Part shown: positions 1 to 8,400 of the stretch, piece after piece
How the letters are laid out: every line of letters starts with the position of its first letter
How positions within the stretch are numbered: the first letter of the stretch is position 1
Assembly: GCA_003487665.1 (NCBI GenBank)
Contig: DNFA01000031.1
Coordinates: forward strand, 267-29,888
DNA: 29,622 bases
DNA from: Oscillibacter sp.
GTDB lineage: Bacteria > Bacillota > Clostridia > Oscillospirales > Oscillospiraceae
Direction of reading: 5' to 3'
The notes under the pieces: generated by a model
Databases searched by the model: none
Told to the model about the DNA's origin: nothing
The model's input: the letters and a program-made list of their open reading frames with translations, nothing else
Translations under genes and position numbers: made by a program

Positions 1-181
1 TGGTGATGGCCTGGCGCTTTGCCACCTGGCCCACCATACGCTCGCCGGTCTTGGAGAACGCGACCACGCTCGGCGTGGTTCTGCTGCCCTCCGCGTTGGG
101 GATGACGACCGGCTCGCCGCCTTCGTACAGCGCGACGCAGGAGTTGGTCGTGCCGAGGTCTATACCGATAATTTTAGACAT
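1..181 (-). CDS. dnaK: Chaperone DnaK (Hsp70), N-terminal fragment cut by window edge
   Basis: Only the first 60 codons are present, because the gene runs off the left edge. The translation begins MSKIIGIDLGTTNSCVALYE, the phosphate-1 motif of the Hsp70 ATPase domain, and continues with the conserved NAEGSRTTPSVVAF and GERMVGQVAKRQA segments. DnaK is the cytoplasmic ATP-dependent chaperone that works with GrpE (nucleotide exchange) and DnaJ. The ATG at 181 is preceded by a GGAGG about nine bases upstream, which fixes the start. The gene lies third in an hrcA-grpE-dnaK operon, 113 bp after grpE, and is presumably under the CIRCE operator upstream of hrcA. dnaJ would be expected next, outside the window. 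The identification is secure. Confidence 0.97.
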   Translation of the reverse strand, partial: MSKIIGIDLGTTNSCVALYEGGEPVVIPNAEGSRTTPSVVAFSKTGERMVGQVAKRQAIT

Positions 182-294
182 AATACATTCCTCCGTTTGT
201 GTTCGTTGTTCGTTTTTTGCATTTATATTTATATATGAAAGATTTTTCAGGCGCGGCGGGAGGGAAGCCTCCGCTCCGCGCGTTTGGCACTCGG

Positions 295-834
295 TCAGTT
301 GACGACCTTGACCATCGCGTGCCGGATCACCTTGTCGCCCAGCCGGTAACCGCGCTGGAAGGTCTGCACCACAGTGCTTTCGGGCTGCGTTTCGTCGTCC
401 TCGTGCTGAATGGCATTGTGCAGCTCGGGGTCGAACGGCTTGCCGTCGGATTCAATCTCGGTGATGCCCAGCCGCCCGAAGATGTCGGAAAGCTGCTTGC
501 GCAGCGCGTCCACGCCCTTGTCCTCCGGCGCCAGCTCGGAGGCGCGCTCCAGCGCGTCCGCCATCGGCAGGAACAGCTCGGCTGCGCCGGCGTAGGCTTC
601 GGCGTAGGTCGCCGCCTTTTCCGCCGCCGTCCGCTTGCGGTAGTTTTCATATTCCGCAGTGATGCGCACAAAGCTGTCGTTGCGCGCGTTCAGCTCGGCT
701 TTGGTGTCCTCCAGCGTTTTGCCGAGCGCGGCGTATTCGTTTTTCAGGGCTTCCAGCGCGTCCTGAAGCTCCTTTTCCGTGTTTTTGGCCGGCTGGACCG
801 GCGTTTCGTTGTTCTCGTTTTTTTCTTTCGCCAT
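295..834 (-). CDS. grpE: Nucleotide exchange factor GrpE
   Basis: A 179-residue protein, the normal GrpE length. It has a charged, disordered N-terminus (Lys/Glu/Asn-rich, about residues 1-20) and a long coiled-coil stretch (about 20-75, including ALKNEYAALGKTLEDTKAEL and the family segment ITAEYENYRKRTAAEK). A C-terminal beta domain follows, with FDPELHNAIQHEDD and the family ending GYRLGDKVIRHAMVKV. GrpE dimers release ADP from DnaK in the cytoplasm. The gene starts 19 bp after hrcA and is followed by dnaK, so it should share HrcA/CIRCE control. It contains no TCG serine codons, but with only five serines this says little about origin. Confidence 0.97.
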   Translation of the reverse strand: MAKEKNENNETPVQPAKNTEKELQDALEALKNEYAALGKTLEDTKAELNARNDSFVRITAEYENYRKRTAAEKAATYAEAYAGAAELFLPMADALERASELAPEDKGVDALRKQLSDIFGRLGITEIESDGKPFDPELHNAIQHEDDETQPESTVVQTFQRGYRLGDKVIRHAMVKVVN

Positions 835-853
835 TCGCTATGCACCTGTCTTT

Positions 854-1897
854 CTATGTTTCTGTATTGGACCTGTCATGTCCGTCCAGTTCCTCGGACA
901 GCCCCGTTGCGAAGTAGTCCAGACTGGCAAGCACTTTTTTGTAGTCCATCCGCTTCGGCCCGATGACGCCGATGGCGCCCACCGTCTTGCCGTCCACCGT
1001 CACCGGCCGCAGCACGAAGCTCGAGTCGGGCAGCGGGGAATCCGTGTCGTCGCCGCCGATAAAGACGTTCGCCTTCTCGGGGTCGGCGTCGGACAGCAGC
1101 GCGGCGAATTTTTCCCGCTCGCCGATCAGTTCCAGAACGCCCTTCGCCTTCGTGACGTTGTTGAACTCGGGGTAGGAGAACAGCTTGGTCACACCCTCCA
1201 CATGGACCCGCTCGGTGTCGGTGGCGTTGGCCATCTCGTACAGTACCCGCAGAATCGGCGTGGACAGATAGGCGTACTGGCCGAGCGCCTCCTCGAATTT
1301 CAGCACCACGGGCAGCGAAACGTCGCTAATCGCCGTGCCGAGCAGAACGTCGTTGAGCGCTTTGCGCAGCGCGTCCAGCGTTTCCTGATCGACGAACGAT
1401 TTCAGCCGCACGTTGCGGTTGCGGACCGTGCCGTTGCCGCCGATCATAATCAGAAGAAAGCTGTGCTCGTCAATGAGCACCGTCTCGTAGCGGCTGACCT
1501 CTCCCTCCGGCGGCTTGATGACCGCAATGGCGGGGTAGTTGGTCACCTCCGAGATGACGTGGCTGGCCTGCTCCATAATCTTGCCCAGCTCATCCATCTT
1601 GTACGCCGTCAGCTCGTTGAGCAGCGAAAGCTCCTCCAGCGACAGCCGGTAGCGCTCCATCAGCGAATTGACGTAGGTGCGGTAACCCAGCGCCGTCGGA
1701 ACCCGTCCGGCCGAGGTGTGCGGCTGCTCGAGATAGCCCATCTCCTCTAGCTCGCTCATTTCGTTGCGGATTGTAGCACTCGAAAGCGGAATCTGCGAAA
1801 CCGTCGTCAGAAATTTCGAGCCGACCGGCTCGCCGGACGCGATATACGCATCGACAACCGATTTCAGAATCTCTTTTTTGCGCTCGCTCAGTTCCAT
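854..1897 (-). CDS. hrcA: Heat-inducible transcription repressor HrcA
   Basis: 347 residues from the chosen start, matching the usual HrcA length of about 340-350. The N-terminal winged helix begins MELSERKKEILKSVVDAYI, followed by GEPVGSK, the recognition-helix region SSATIRNEMSELEEMGYL and the family signature HTSAGRVPTALGYRTYV. The C-terminal effector domain ends with IGVIGPKRMDYKKVLASLDYF. HrcA binds CIRCE and represses class I heat-shock genes; its activity depends on GroE. The reading frame is open back to an ATG at 1972, but that codon lies inside the CIRCE element. The ATG at 1897 matches the family N-terminus and has an AAGAGGCGAG-type ribosome site. Serine codons are TCG-rich (12 of 27), unlike genes in the right part of the window. 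Confidence 0.96.
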   Translation of the reverse strand: MELSERKKEILKSVVDAYIASGEPVGSKFLTTVSQIPLSSATIRNEMSELEEMGYLEQPHTSAGRVPTALGYRTYVNSLMERYRLSLEELSLLNELTAYKMDELGKIMEQASHVISEVTNYPAIAVIKPPEGEVSRYETVLIDEHSFLLIMIGGNGTVRNRNVRLKSFVDQETLDALRKALNDVLLGTAISDVSLPVVLKFEEALGQYAYLSTPILRVLYEMANATDTERVHVEGVTKLFSYPEFNNVTKAKGVLELIGEREKFAALLSDADPEKANVFIGGDDTDSPLPDSSFVLRPVTVDGKTVGAIGVIGPKRMDYKKVLASLDYFATGLSEELDGHDRSNTET

Positions 1898-1952
1898 TCC
1901 GCTCGCCTCTTTTCCTTCTGCCGGCAGCCGTTTTCCTGTCTCGCGGCTTACT

Positions 1953-1979
1953 TTAGCACTCTCGCGCTTCATCTGCTAA
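1953..1979 (-). promoter_or_regulatory. CIRCE operator (HrcA-binding site)
   Basis: Read on the plus strand, the sequence is TTAGCACTC, a 9-base spacer, then ATCTGCTAA. The known CIRCE consensus is TTAGCACTC-N9-GAGTGCTAA. One arm is perfect, the other matches six of nine bases, and the spacer is exactly nine. It begins eight bases downstream of the -10 box of the hrcA promoter, so bound HrcA would cover the transcription start and the operon would be autoregulated. Confidence 0.93.
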
Positions 1980-1987
1980 CGCTTCTT

Positions 1988-2015
1988 ATTATACGCAGAA
2001 AATTCCATTTGTCAA
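1988..2015 (-). promoter_or_regulatory. SigA promoter of hrcA-grpE-dnaK
   Basis: Minus-strand TTGACA (2010-2015) and TATAAT (1988-1993) with a 16-base spacer; both hexamers match consensus exactly. Predicted transcription starts near 1981, just before the CIRCE element. The 5' leader before the chosen hrcA start (1897) would be about 85 nt and would contain CIRCE. Confidence 0.9.
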
Positions 2016-2142
2016 TCCCTTTTCAAAAAGAAAAATGTAAACATAATATGAACAAAAACGCGGTTATTTGTGCAAAATCTCGCGCCGTACCCAGTGTCGG
2101 TGCGGCGGATGTTGGCAGAATGCGAACGTGTGTGCCAAACCC

Positions 2143-2171
2143 TTGACAAACGCCGCGCAATATGTTATAAT
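2143..2171 (+). promoter_or_regulatory. SigA promoter of the MFS transporter gene
   Basis: TTGACA (2143-2148) and TATAAT (2166-2171) with a 17-base spacer, perfect consensus. It is divergent from the hrcA promoter. The transcript would start near 2178. Confidence 0.88.
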
Positions 2172-2177
2172 AAAAGG

Positions 2178-2308
2178 CGTTTTGCCGTTTCGCTTCTCGA
2201 AGCGCCGGCGGGGGAATGCGGAAAAGGGCTATCCGATCGAGGGCCGCCGCTTCCGCTTCCGATTGTGTCCTGCCGGCTTCCGCCGGCCGAACGGAGGTCT
2301 GTTTTTTT
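2178..2308 (+). other. 131-nt leader of the MFS gene with two hairpins
   Basis: The leader holds a CGCTTC/GAAGCG hairpin (2191-2204) and a GCCGGC/GCCGGC hairpin (2272-2287, loop TTCC) that ends five bases before the GGAGG ribosome site (2293-2297). I recognise no known riboswitch. A structure next to the ribosome site could influence translation, but this is only an inference from position. Confidence 0.4.
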
Positions 2309-3499
2309 GTGAAACCGTATGCGTCCACGCGTGTGGCCTGTTATAACGGGCTGATCGTGCAGGCGGCCATCAACAACCTGCTGCCGCTGTTTTATGTCAT
2401 CCTCCAGCGCGATTTCAACGTCAGCGTCGAACGGCTGGGCATGCTGACGGCCGTGAATTTCATCACCCAGCTTATCGTCGACCTGTTTGCCGCGGTATTT
2501 GTGGACCGTCTCGGCTGGCGGCGCTGCATCTGCCTTTCGCATATTTTCGCCGTGGGCGGGTTTGTGATGCTCTCGTTTCTGCCCGGTGTGATCGACCCGT
2601 ATACGGCGGTCGTTTTGTCGGTGATTGTCTACGCGTCGGGCAGCGCGCTCATCGAGGTGATGGTCAGCCCGATGATCGAGGCGCTCCCGTCCGAGGACAA
2701 GGGCGGACAGATGGCGCTTCTGCATTCGTTCTACTGCTGGGGACAGCTTCTCGTCGTGCTGCTCTCCACGGGAGCGCTGGCGCTTTTCGGCGAGTGGATA
2801 TGGAAATATCTGCCGCTTTTCTGGGCGGTTGTGCCGCTGCTGAACTTCTTTCTGTTTCTGAAAACGCCGCTCGTCATTCCCGAGCAGGAGAAGGAAAACC
2901 GGCTGCGCACGGCGCTGCGCACGCTGTTTTCCAGCCCGGTATTTTATCTGATGCTGCTGATGATGCTCTGCGCCGGCGCCTGCGAGCTGGCGATGGCGCA
3001 GTGGGCGTCCTACTTCGCGGAGGCCGCGCTGGGGACGACCAAGCTGCTCGGTGACCTGCTCGGCCCGTGCATGTTCGCGCTGTTTATGGGCGCGGGACGG
3101 CTTTCCTATTCGCTCGCACGGCGCAAGCCCCGGCCGCTGCAGGCCGTTGCGCTGTGCGGCGGTCTGTGCATAATCTGCTATGCGGTCGCCGGACTGGCGG
3201 GCAGCGCTTACGTCTCGCTGGCCGCCTGCGCGCTGACCGGCCTCTCCGTGTCGCTGATGTGGCCGTGCGTGTTTTCCTACGCGGCGGGACGCCTGCCCGG
3301 CGGCGGGACGACGATGTTCGCGCTGCTGGCCACCTGCGGCGACATCGGCTGCGCGCTCGGACCGGCGGTGATGGGATATATCGCCGACCTTTCCTCCTTC
3401 CGGACCGCGCTGACGGCTATGACGGCTTTTCCCGTGCTGCTGGTCGCGGCTGCTGTGCTGGCAATGCGGGGACGCAGAGCGCCTGACGATACGCTCTAA
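2309..3499 (+). CDS. Major facilitator superfamily transporter
   Basis: 396 residues from a GTG start placed 11 bases after GGAGG. The frame is open further upstream, but those residues are basic and do not resemble an MFS N-terminus. About 12 hydrophobic segments can be read, starting with a first helix around LIVQAAINNLLPLFYVIL and the loop 2-3 motif DRLGWRRCI, typical of MFS proteins (G-x-L-x-D-R/K-x-G-R-R/K family). A second half begins near residue 200 with YLMLLMMLCAGACELAMAQW, a pattern reminiscent of the FucP/sugar branch, and the protein ends in a short charged tail. Substrate cannot be told from sequence. It has its own strong promoter and no co-transcribed partner. TCG and CTT/CTC codons are common, as in the rest of the left segment. 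Confidence 0.85.
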   Translation: MKPYASTRVACYNGLIVQAAINNLLPLFYVILQRDFNVSVERLGMLTAVNFITQLIVDLFAAVFVDRLGWRRCICLSHIFAVGGFVMLSFLPGVIDPYTAVVLSVIVYASGSALIEVMVSPMIEALPSEDKGGQMALLHSFYCWGQLLVVLLSTGALALFGEWIWKYLPLFWAVVPLLNFFLFLKTPLVIPEQEKENRLRTALRTLFSSPVFYLMLLMMLCAGACELAMAQWASYFAEAALGTTKLLGDLLGPCMFALFMGAGRLSYSLARRKPRPLQAVALCGGLCIICYAVAGLAGSAYVSLAACALTGLSVSLMWPCVFSYAAGRLPGGGTTMFALLATCGDIGCALGPAVMGYIADLSSFRTALTAMTAFPVLLVAAAVLAMRGRRAPDDTL

Positions 3500-3526
3500 A
3501 AGCGGCGTGCGGCGCGCATAAGTGGG

Positions 3527-3562
3527 AAAAAGACGGAAGCGGCGCCGTAAAGCGCCGCTCCC
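3527..3562 (-). terminator. Rho-independent terminator after the small minus-strand gene
   Basis: An 8-bp GC stem (AGCGGCGC/GCGCCGCT, 3538-3559, loop of six). On the minus strand it is extended by further pairs with one bulge and followed by TCTTTTT. It directly follows the stop of the 77-residue ORF. On the plus strand the hairpin may also slow readthrough from the MFS gene, but no T-run follows there. Confidence 0.75.
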
Positions 3563-3564
3563 CG

Positions 3565-3798
3565 TCACAGGTCGTCCGCGTCCTGTACAGGCACATCGTC
3601 CGGATCCTTCGGTACTCCCGTGTAACTTCCGTTTGGGTCGGTATCGCTGAATAGCAAATCCTCTCCAAGCATCTCCGGTGAGATATCCAAAAACTGGTTG
3701 CCCGAAATGTCGATCGGCCGCTGGTTGTACGGATAGAAAAACCTGCTGTTTTTCCGAATGTCTTTCGGAAAAGCTGTTTTCTTCTTCTTTTTATCCAT
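3565..3798 (-). CDS. Small acidic protein of unknown function
   Basis: 77 residues. It begins with a lysine cluster (MDKKKKKTAFPKDIRKNSRF), followed by FYPYNQRPIDISGNQF and a strongly acidic C-terminal half (DPDDVPVQDADDL). There is no signal peptide, membrane segment or cysteine motif, and I do not recognise a family. Support for it being real comes from a purine-rich AAAGGGA site about ten bases before the ATG, coding-like codon use, and a terminator hairpin directly after the stop. It is divergent from ruvX and convergent with the MFS gene. The charge pattern would suit a small cytoplasmic or nucleic-acid-associated protein, which is a guess. Confidence 0.6.
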   Translation of the reverse strand: MDKKKKKTAFPKDIRKNSRFFYPYNQRPIDISGNQFLDISPEMLGEDLLFSDTDPNGSYTGVPKDPDDVPVQDADDL

Positions 3799-3932
3799 TG
3801 TAAGAAGCTGTCCCTTTCCGCCAAATTAAACCGTTGCAAAAGCTTTGTTTGGTTTCCTTGGACGCTTATAGTATTTGCAGCTTACCCGTTTCTATGCGGA
3901 CAAAGCAGACGGAAAAGAAAGGAAATTTTGAA

Positions 3933-4355
3933 ATGATTTATATTGGTGTGGATTTCGGAGACGCGCGCGTCGGACTCGCCAAAAGCGACCCTGCGGGCAT
4001 TTTGGCCGGCGCGGTCGGCACGCTGAAGGTCCGCGGGCTGGCGGACGCGGCGGAGCAGACCGCCGAGGCGGTCGCGCGGCTCGGCGGAACGGCGGTGGTT
4101 GTCGGCCTGCCGCGGAATATGGACGGCACGGAGGGCTTCCGCGCCGAGCGGACGCGCCGCTTTGCGGCGCTTGTCGCCGAAAAGACCGGCGCCGAGGTTG
4201 TGTTCGTCGACGAACGCCCATCCACCGTGGAGGCCTATACCTATATGAATATCACCGGCCTGCCCGGAACGAAACGGAAGGGGAAAATCGACGCGCTTTC
4301 CGCGCAGATTATCCTTCAGTCCTACCTCGACGCGAAAAAAACGGGTGAACAATAA
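3933..4355 (+). CDS. ruvX: RuvX/YqgF-type putative Holliday junction resolvase / rRNA 5'-end nuclease
   Basis: 140 residues, the normal RuvX length. The RNase H-like fold is recognised by IGVDFGDARVGLAKSD at the N-terminus (first catalytic Asp), VVGLPRNMDGTEG in the middle (about residues 52-64) and VVFVDERPSTVEA (about 90-102), and a final acidic helix KRKGKIDALSAQIILQSYL. Known roles for the family are Holliday-junction resolution and 16S rRNA 5'-end processing. The ATG at 3933 follows AAAGGAAA and fits the family N-terminus, although the frame is open to 3834. A strong terminator follows immediately, so it ends its transcription unit. Confidence 0.93.
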   Translation: MIYIGVDFGDARVGLAKSDPAGILAGAVGTLKVRGLADAAEQTAEAVARLGGTAVVVGLPRNMDGTEGFRAERTRRFAALVAEKTGAEVVFVDERPSTVEAYTYMNITGLPGTKRKGKIDALSAQIILQSYLDAKKTGEQ

Positions 4356-4356
4356 G

Positions 4357-4387
4357 CGTCTGCGGCTGCGCGCCGCAGACGTTTTTT
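4357..4387 (+). terminator. Rho-independent terminator of ruvX
   Basis: Perfect 10-bp stem CGTCTGCGGC/GCCGCAGACG (4357-4366, 4372-4381), loop TGCGC, followed by six T. It starts two bases after the ruvX stop codon. Confidence 0.95.
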
Positions 4388-5410
4388 CGTTCGCAGCGAA
4401 AACCGCTTCGCCGCTTTCTGCCGCGCCGTTTCCCGATACGTTGCGCCGAAACGCGCAAAGGGTTTGGGCGGAATCGGCTCGGACGCTTCGGTTTCGCAGT
4501 CGGACGCCTCCGTGCAGAGCGGCGGCAGGCGATGCCGTATCTTCCCGCACATAAGCGCAAGCTGCGTCCGCGCAGCCTGCTTTTCGGGGATACCGCGCGC
4601 ATAGCGGTATTCCATATGCGGTGGAGCAGGGGATACGCCTTTGCGCCGACGGGCGAAAAAAAGCGCCGATGCGTTCTGCTTTCGCGCAAAGGCCGGCGCA
4701 TTGGCGACCGGCAGGCCGCCGCGCAGGCGCTCGCGCCGCACACGTCTGCGTTTCCGCTTCTGCTGAAGCGGACAATCCCGCTGCCGCCGCGCATTCTTCT
4801 ACACCCCGATTTCTGCTCGGCCGACAGCACATTGTGCGGTGTGCGCAGATAAGAGGCAGTGCGCGGCTGTCGATGCGGCGGACGGCGCTTTTGGGCCGTC
4901 TGTAAATGCAAACAGACATTTCGGCTCGTCCGACGCCGCACAGCGAGATAAAGCAGACTGCCGACTTGGGAGACATCGCCTGCGCCTCCCGAAGCGGAAC
5001 GAACGCCGCTTTGCTTCTGCACCCGCGTCGGCGAGCGCGGCGCAGATGCGCAAGGCGTCCAAAACGATTGAGGTATAAAATCGAAAGCCGGTTTCCTTTA
5101 TACGACTGTACGACCATAGCTTTTGCGCGGCGAAAGCGTTTTTGTAATGCGTTTATGGCAGTCAAGCTGCGCTTCCATACAAATTTTGCGGAGCGCCGCA
5201 CTTGGCGGTCGTCCGAAAATCCGCTTCTCTGTTGAGCGGTTAAAGCTGCAGCGCATCGGCACATACGAACGGCCGGAACGCTCTTACTCTATTATTTCCT
5301 CTATGTGCCGTTTTTTTTTGCGCGAAAAAGGAAAATCGCTTCTGATAAAAACGGAACCGGCGCGGCTATGCGGCGGCTCAGATGGCTTCGACGGCCTTGC
5401 CGCATACGAA
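4388..5410. other. About 1 kb without a convincing gene
   Basis: Open frames exist on both strands, but all are rich in Arg, Ala, Cys and Ser, lack ribosome sites and family motifs, and look like random GC-rich reading. The stretch is full of short CGC/GCG words and small hairpins, for example GCTGCG/CGCAGC at 4561-4576 and ATACCGC/GCGGTAT at 4590-4610. No tRNA, rRNA or known RNA fold was recognised. It could be degenerate coding sequence, an unrecognised non-coding RNA locus, or intergenic repeat material of the left-segment genome. Confidence 0.5.
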
Positions 5411-5450
5411 AAATTGCCGGAGCGAATACCGCTCCGGCAATTCCGTTTTT
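5411..5450. terminator. Bidirectional Rho-independent terminator
   Basis: Perfect 13-bp stem AATTGCCGGAGCG/CGCTCCGGCAATT (5412-5424, 5430-5442) with a 5-base loop. On the minus strand it is followed by T-rich sequence just after the surface-protein stop codon, and on the plus strand by six T (5446-5451), so it can act in both directions. Confidence 0.93.
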
Positions 5451-5455
5451 TGCTT

Positions 5456-8400
5456 TTAGCTGTGACGCTTTCTCAGCACGAGCGCGCCCGTGACCGAAAG
5501 TCCGGCCACAATGACCAGCGCGGCCACTCCCGCGTCGCCCGTCGAAGGCGTGCCGGCAGAAGAAGCCGGTGCTCCGGACGAAGCCGCAGGCGCTTCGGAG
5601 GACGTGGTGGGCGCCTCGGACGATTCCGTAGGCGCTTCAGACGACTCCTCAGCGGTCTTGCCGTCGCTGATCGACAGCTCGTTGACCGTGTATTCCGCGC
5701 CGCCCGTGGCGTACAGCGAAATCGCGGTGATGGTGATCTTGCCGTCGCCGCTGATGTCGCCAGCCTTGGCGTAAGCGCCGGTCAGGGAGGCGGAGCCGAC
5801 CACGGACTTTTGCAGCTTGACCACGTCGGTGATGGTGACCTTGCCGTCGCCGCTGACGTCGCCGGTGACGACGATGGTCACGGAGCCGCCGCTGCTGACG
5901 GCGGTCATGCCGGTGCCCACCAGTCCGGAGGTCACCTGCTTGCTGCCGCTATACACGGTGTAGCCGCTGGCGGTCAGGCTGGAGACGGAGGTGTTGGGCG
6001 AGATGCCGGTGAGGTAGCTGCCGGAGGGCGTGACCGGCGTAGTTCCGCCGCCACCGCCGCCACCGGTTCCTCCGCCGCCTGTCCCTCCGCCGCCGGAATT
6101 GGCGGTCTTGGAGAACACGGCCACATAGGTCACATCACTGTCAGGCATCAGGGTACCGCTGGCAAGCTTCGCACCGGTGGCACTGTCCTTCCAGTAGCTA
6201 AAGCTGTATGTATAGCTCTTGTCTGCCGCCTTGATGGGATTGGTGGTGGGAATCCTGATGATATCGTTCTGTGCCAGCTTGTAGGAATCCCACACGGTGT
6301 TGTCGTATTTGAACGACACCGTGTGCAGTGTCCCGAACTTGGCCGTAACGGTGTGATTTCTGGGTGCCACGGGCGTGCTCTGGGATATCTCGCGGTCACT
6401 ATAGAACCAGCCCTGGAAACCGCTCTCGCTGACAGACGGCAGCGCGCCATAGGGCTGTGCCTCCGTGTAGGTACGCGTATCCACGACCTTACCGTTTACT
6501 ACAAACTGCACGACATACTTGTTGTCGGGTGCTTCCGGTGTGGTGGTAGTAGCCGCGCCGATGGTAAATGTCTTGTTCACCAGCGTATAGGTGCCGGTGC
6601 TGTTGGTGCCGGTAAGGGTAAACGTATATTTGCCCTGCGGCAGCTTGCTGATGGTCAGTGCGCTGTCCAGCTCCCACAGGTCGAACCACTTGGCGCCGCC
6701 GGCGTTGCCGGAGCTGCTGGTGGCGACAGCGCCGCCGGCGTTGGTAACGACGGCCTTGACGGTGCCGATGCCCTGCGTGCAGGTGACAATGCCTCGGATG
6801 GGGAAGGAGGAATTGCCCTCTGTCAGATTGTGGACGATCTTGGTTCCGAAATCATCCGTCTCCGGCATCTGGGGATAAAACAGCCCAACGGTACTCCAGC
6901 TGTCCTGTCCGGTCACAGGCGTGACAGCCATCAGCGTAGCGGCCTTGGCGTCTGCGCTCAGTCCAACCTTATACGCGGTGACGGTGGTGGTCGTGGATGC
7001 CGCAGCTTTTTCATCCGCGATCTGCTTGTCCACAAGCTCACCGGCCACAATGAGAATGATCTCATCCAGCGACTTGCCGGTAAAGGACTTGATCAGCTCC
7101 AGATATTCCTTCTGGAGTTCTTCCATCTCGGCTCTCTGCTCGTCTGTTATTTCCTTCTCGTTCTCGGGAAGCTTGGCCTCCAGCTCATCCATCCGCCGCT
7201 GGATATCCTCCATTTTTGCAAGATCGGCCTTTACCTCGGTCTCTTCCTTGCCTTCAAGATGCTCTGTGACCAGCGCTTCGATTTTTTCAGTGAGCATGGT
7301 CACAAAGAGTGCCGCCGTCTTCTCATCAAGCGCATTTTCATCGTCGCTGTTCAGGGCGGCAACCAACTCCTCTACACGCTTGTTGCGAGCTGCCGTTTCC
7401 TCCTCCGTTGGTTCCGAGGGTGCAGGCGTATCTGGTATTTCCGCGGTGCTGACAGTGATGGTCAAATACAGCTTTGCACCCACATTATAGAGCACATAGC
7501 CGTTACTGCTGCTGGTCAGCGTCCAGAGCTGGCTTGCATCAGCAGAGGGGTTTTGCAGCATCAGCGCACCGTTGACAACGGCCAGACGCTTACCGTCCTC
7601 AGCCGCGAGGGTATACCGTCCGGAGTTGTAATAAGTCAGCGTCAGCGCGGATGCCTTGGCGCTGTCCACAAGATTGCCCTCGTTCACGGCGTAGCCAAAC
7701 TTCTGGTTGGAGAGATACAGGATCTGATACTTCCCCTCCAGCGGGGCGGTGGTATTCTGGTAGCGCATCACCAATGCGTCCGCCGGCTCGTTGATGTGCA
7801 GGCGGCTGTACACCGAGGACTGCACATCGTCGCCCGCCTTGCTGAAATACGCCATGGATCGTCCCTTTACGCCGTAGCGGTCGGACAGCTGGGTGGTCAT
7901 GTCGCTGTATTGGTTGTTCAGCTTGCTGCACTCGGCGTAGATGGCGGCGATAAGCTCCGCCTCGCTCTGGTTGGCAAATCCGCCCAGCCGCCCATCAATG
8001 GCGCGGGTCACTACGTTATAAGCTCCGTCCACACCGTGATGGACACTGCGGCTCCACAGAACATTCTGTAGGGCGATGGAGTAGTTGTTGAGATCGAAGG
8101 AGCGGTAGGTGCTCTCCAGCCGCTCGATCAGCTTTTCATAGCGGACGCTGCCCCAGTACTCCGTTTGGGCGTTGCCGAACTCCTTACCGTTGGCGCCGTG
8201 ACCGATCTCCGCCCATGTTCTCTGGAAGTTGGGGCCGTAACCTGCTTGGCTGCCACCGCTGAGATTCGTGCCGTAGGCCTGATCCAGCCTCTCGCCGAAG
8301 TCCCGGTAAAGGGCGGACGAGTGGCTCCGCAGCCAGCGGCGGAAATCGTCCACTGTGCCGACCTTGCTGGCGAACATATACAGGCCGAAGGAGGTTCCGC

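Noticed and set aside
1898..1972. Longer HrcA beginning at ATG 1972
   Set aside because: The codon lies inside the CIRCE operator and close to the predicted transcription start. The family N-terminus matches the ATG at 1897.
3882..5264. 460-residue minus-strand frame across ruvX and the gene-less block
   Set aside because: It overlaps the well-supported ruvX gene in antisense. Its composition is Arg/Ala/Cys-rich, with no recognisable motif.
5123..8071. 982-residue open frame on the plus strand
   Set aside because: It is the antisense shadow of the surface-protein gene. It is Gly/Arg/His-rich, with no family motif, and it has no ribosome site.
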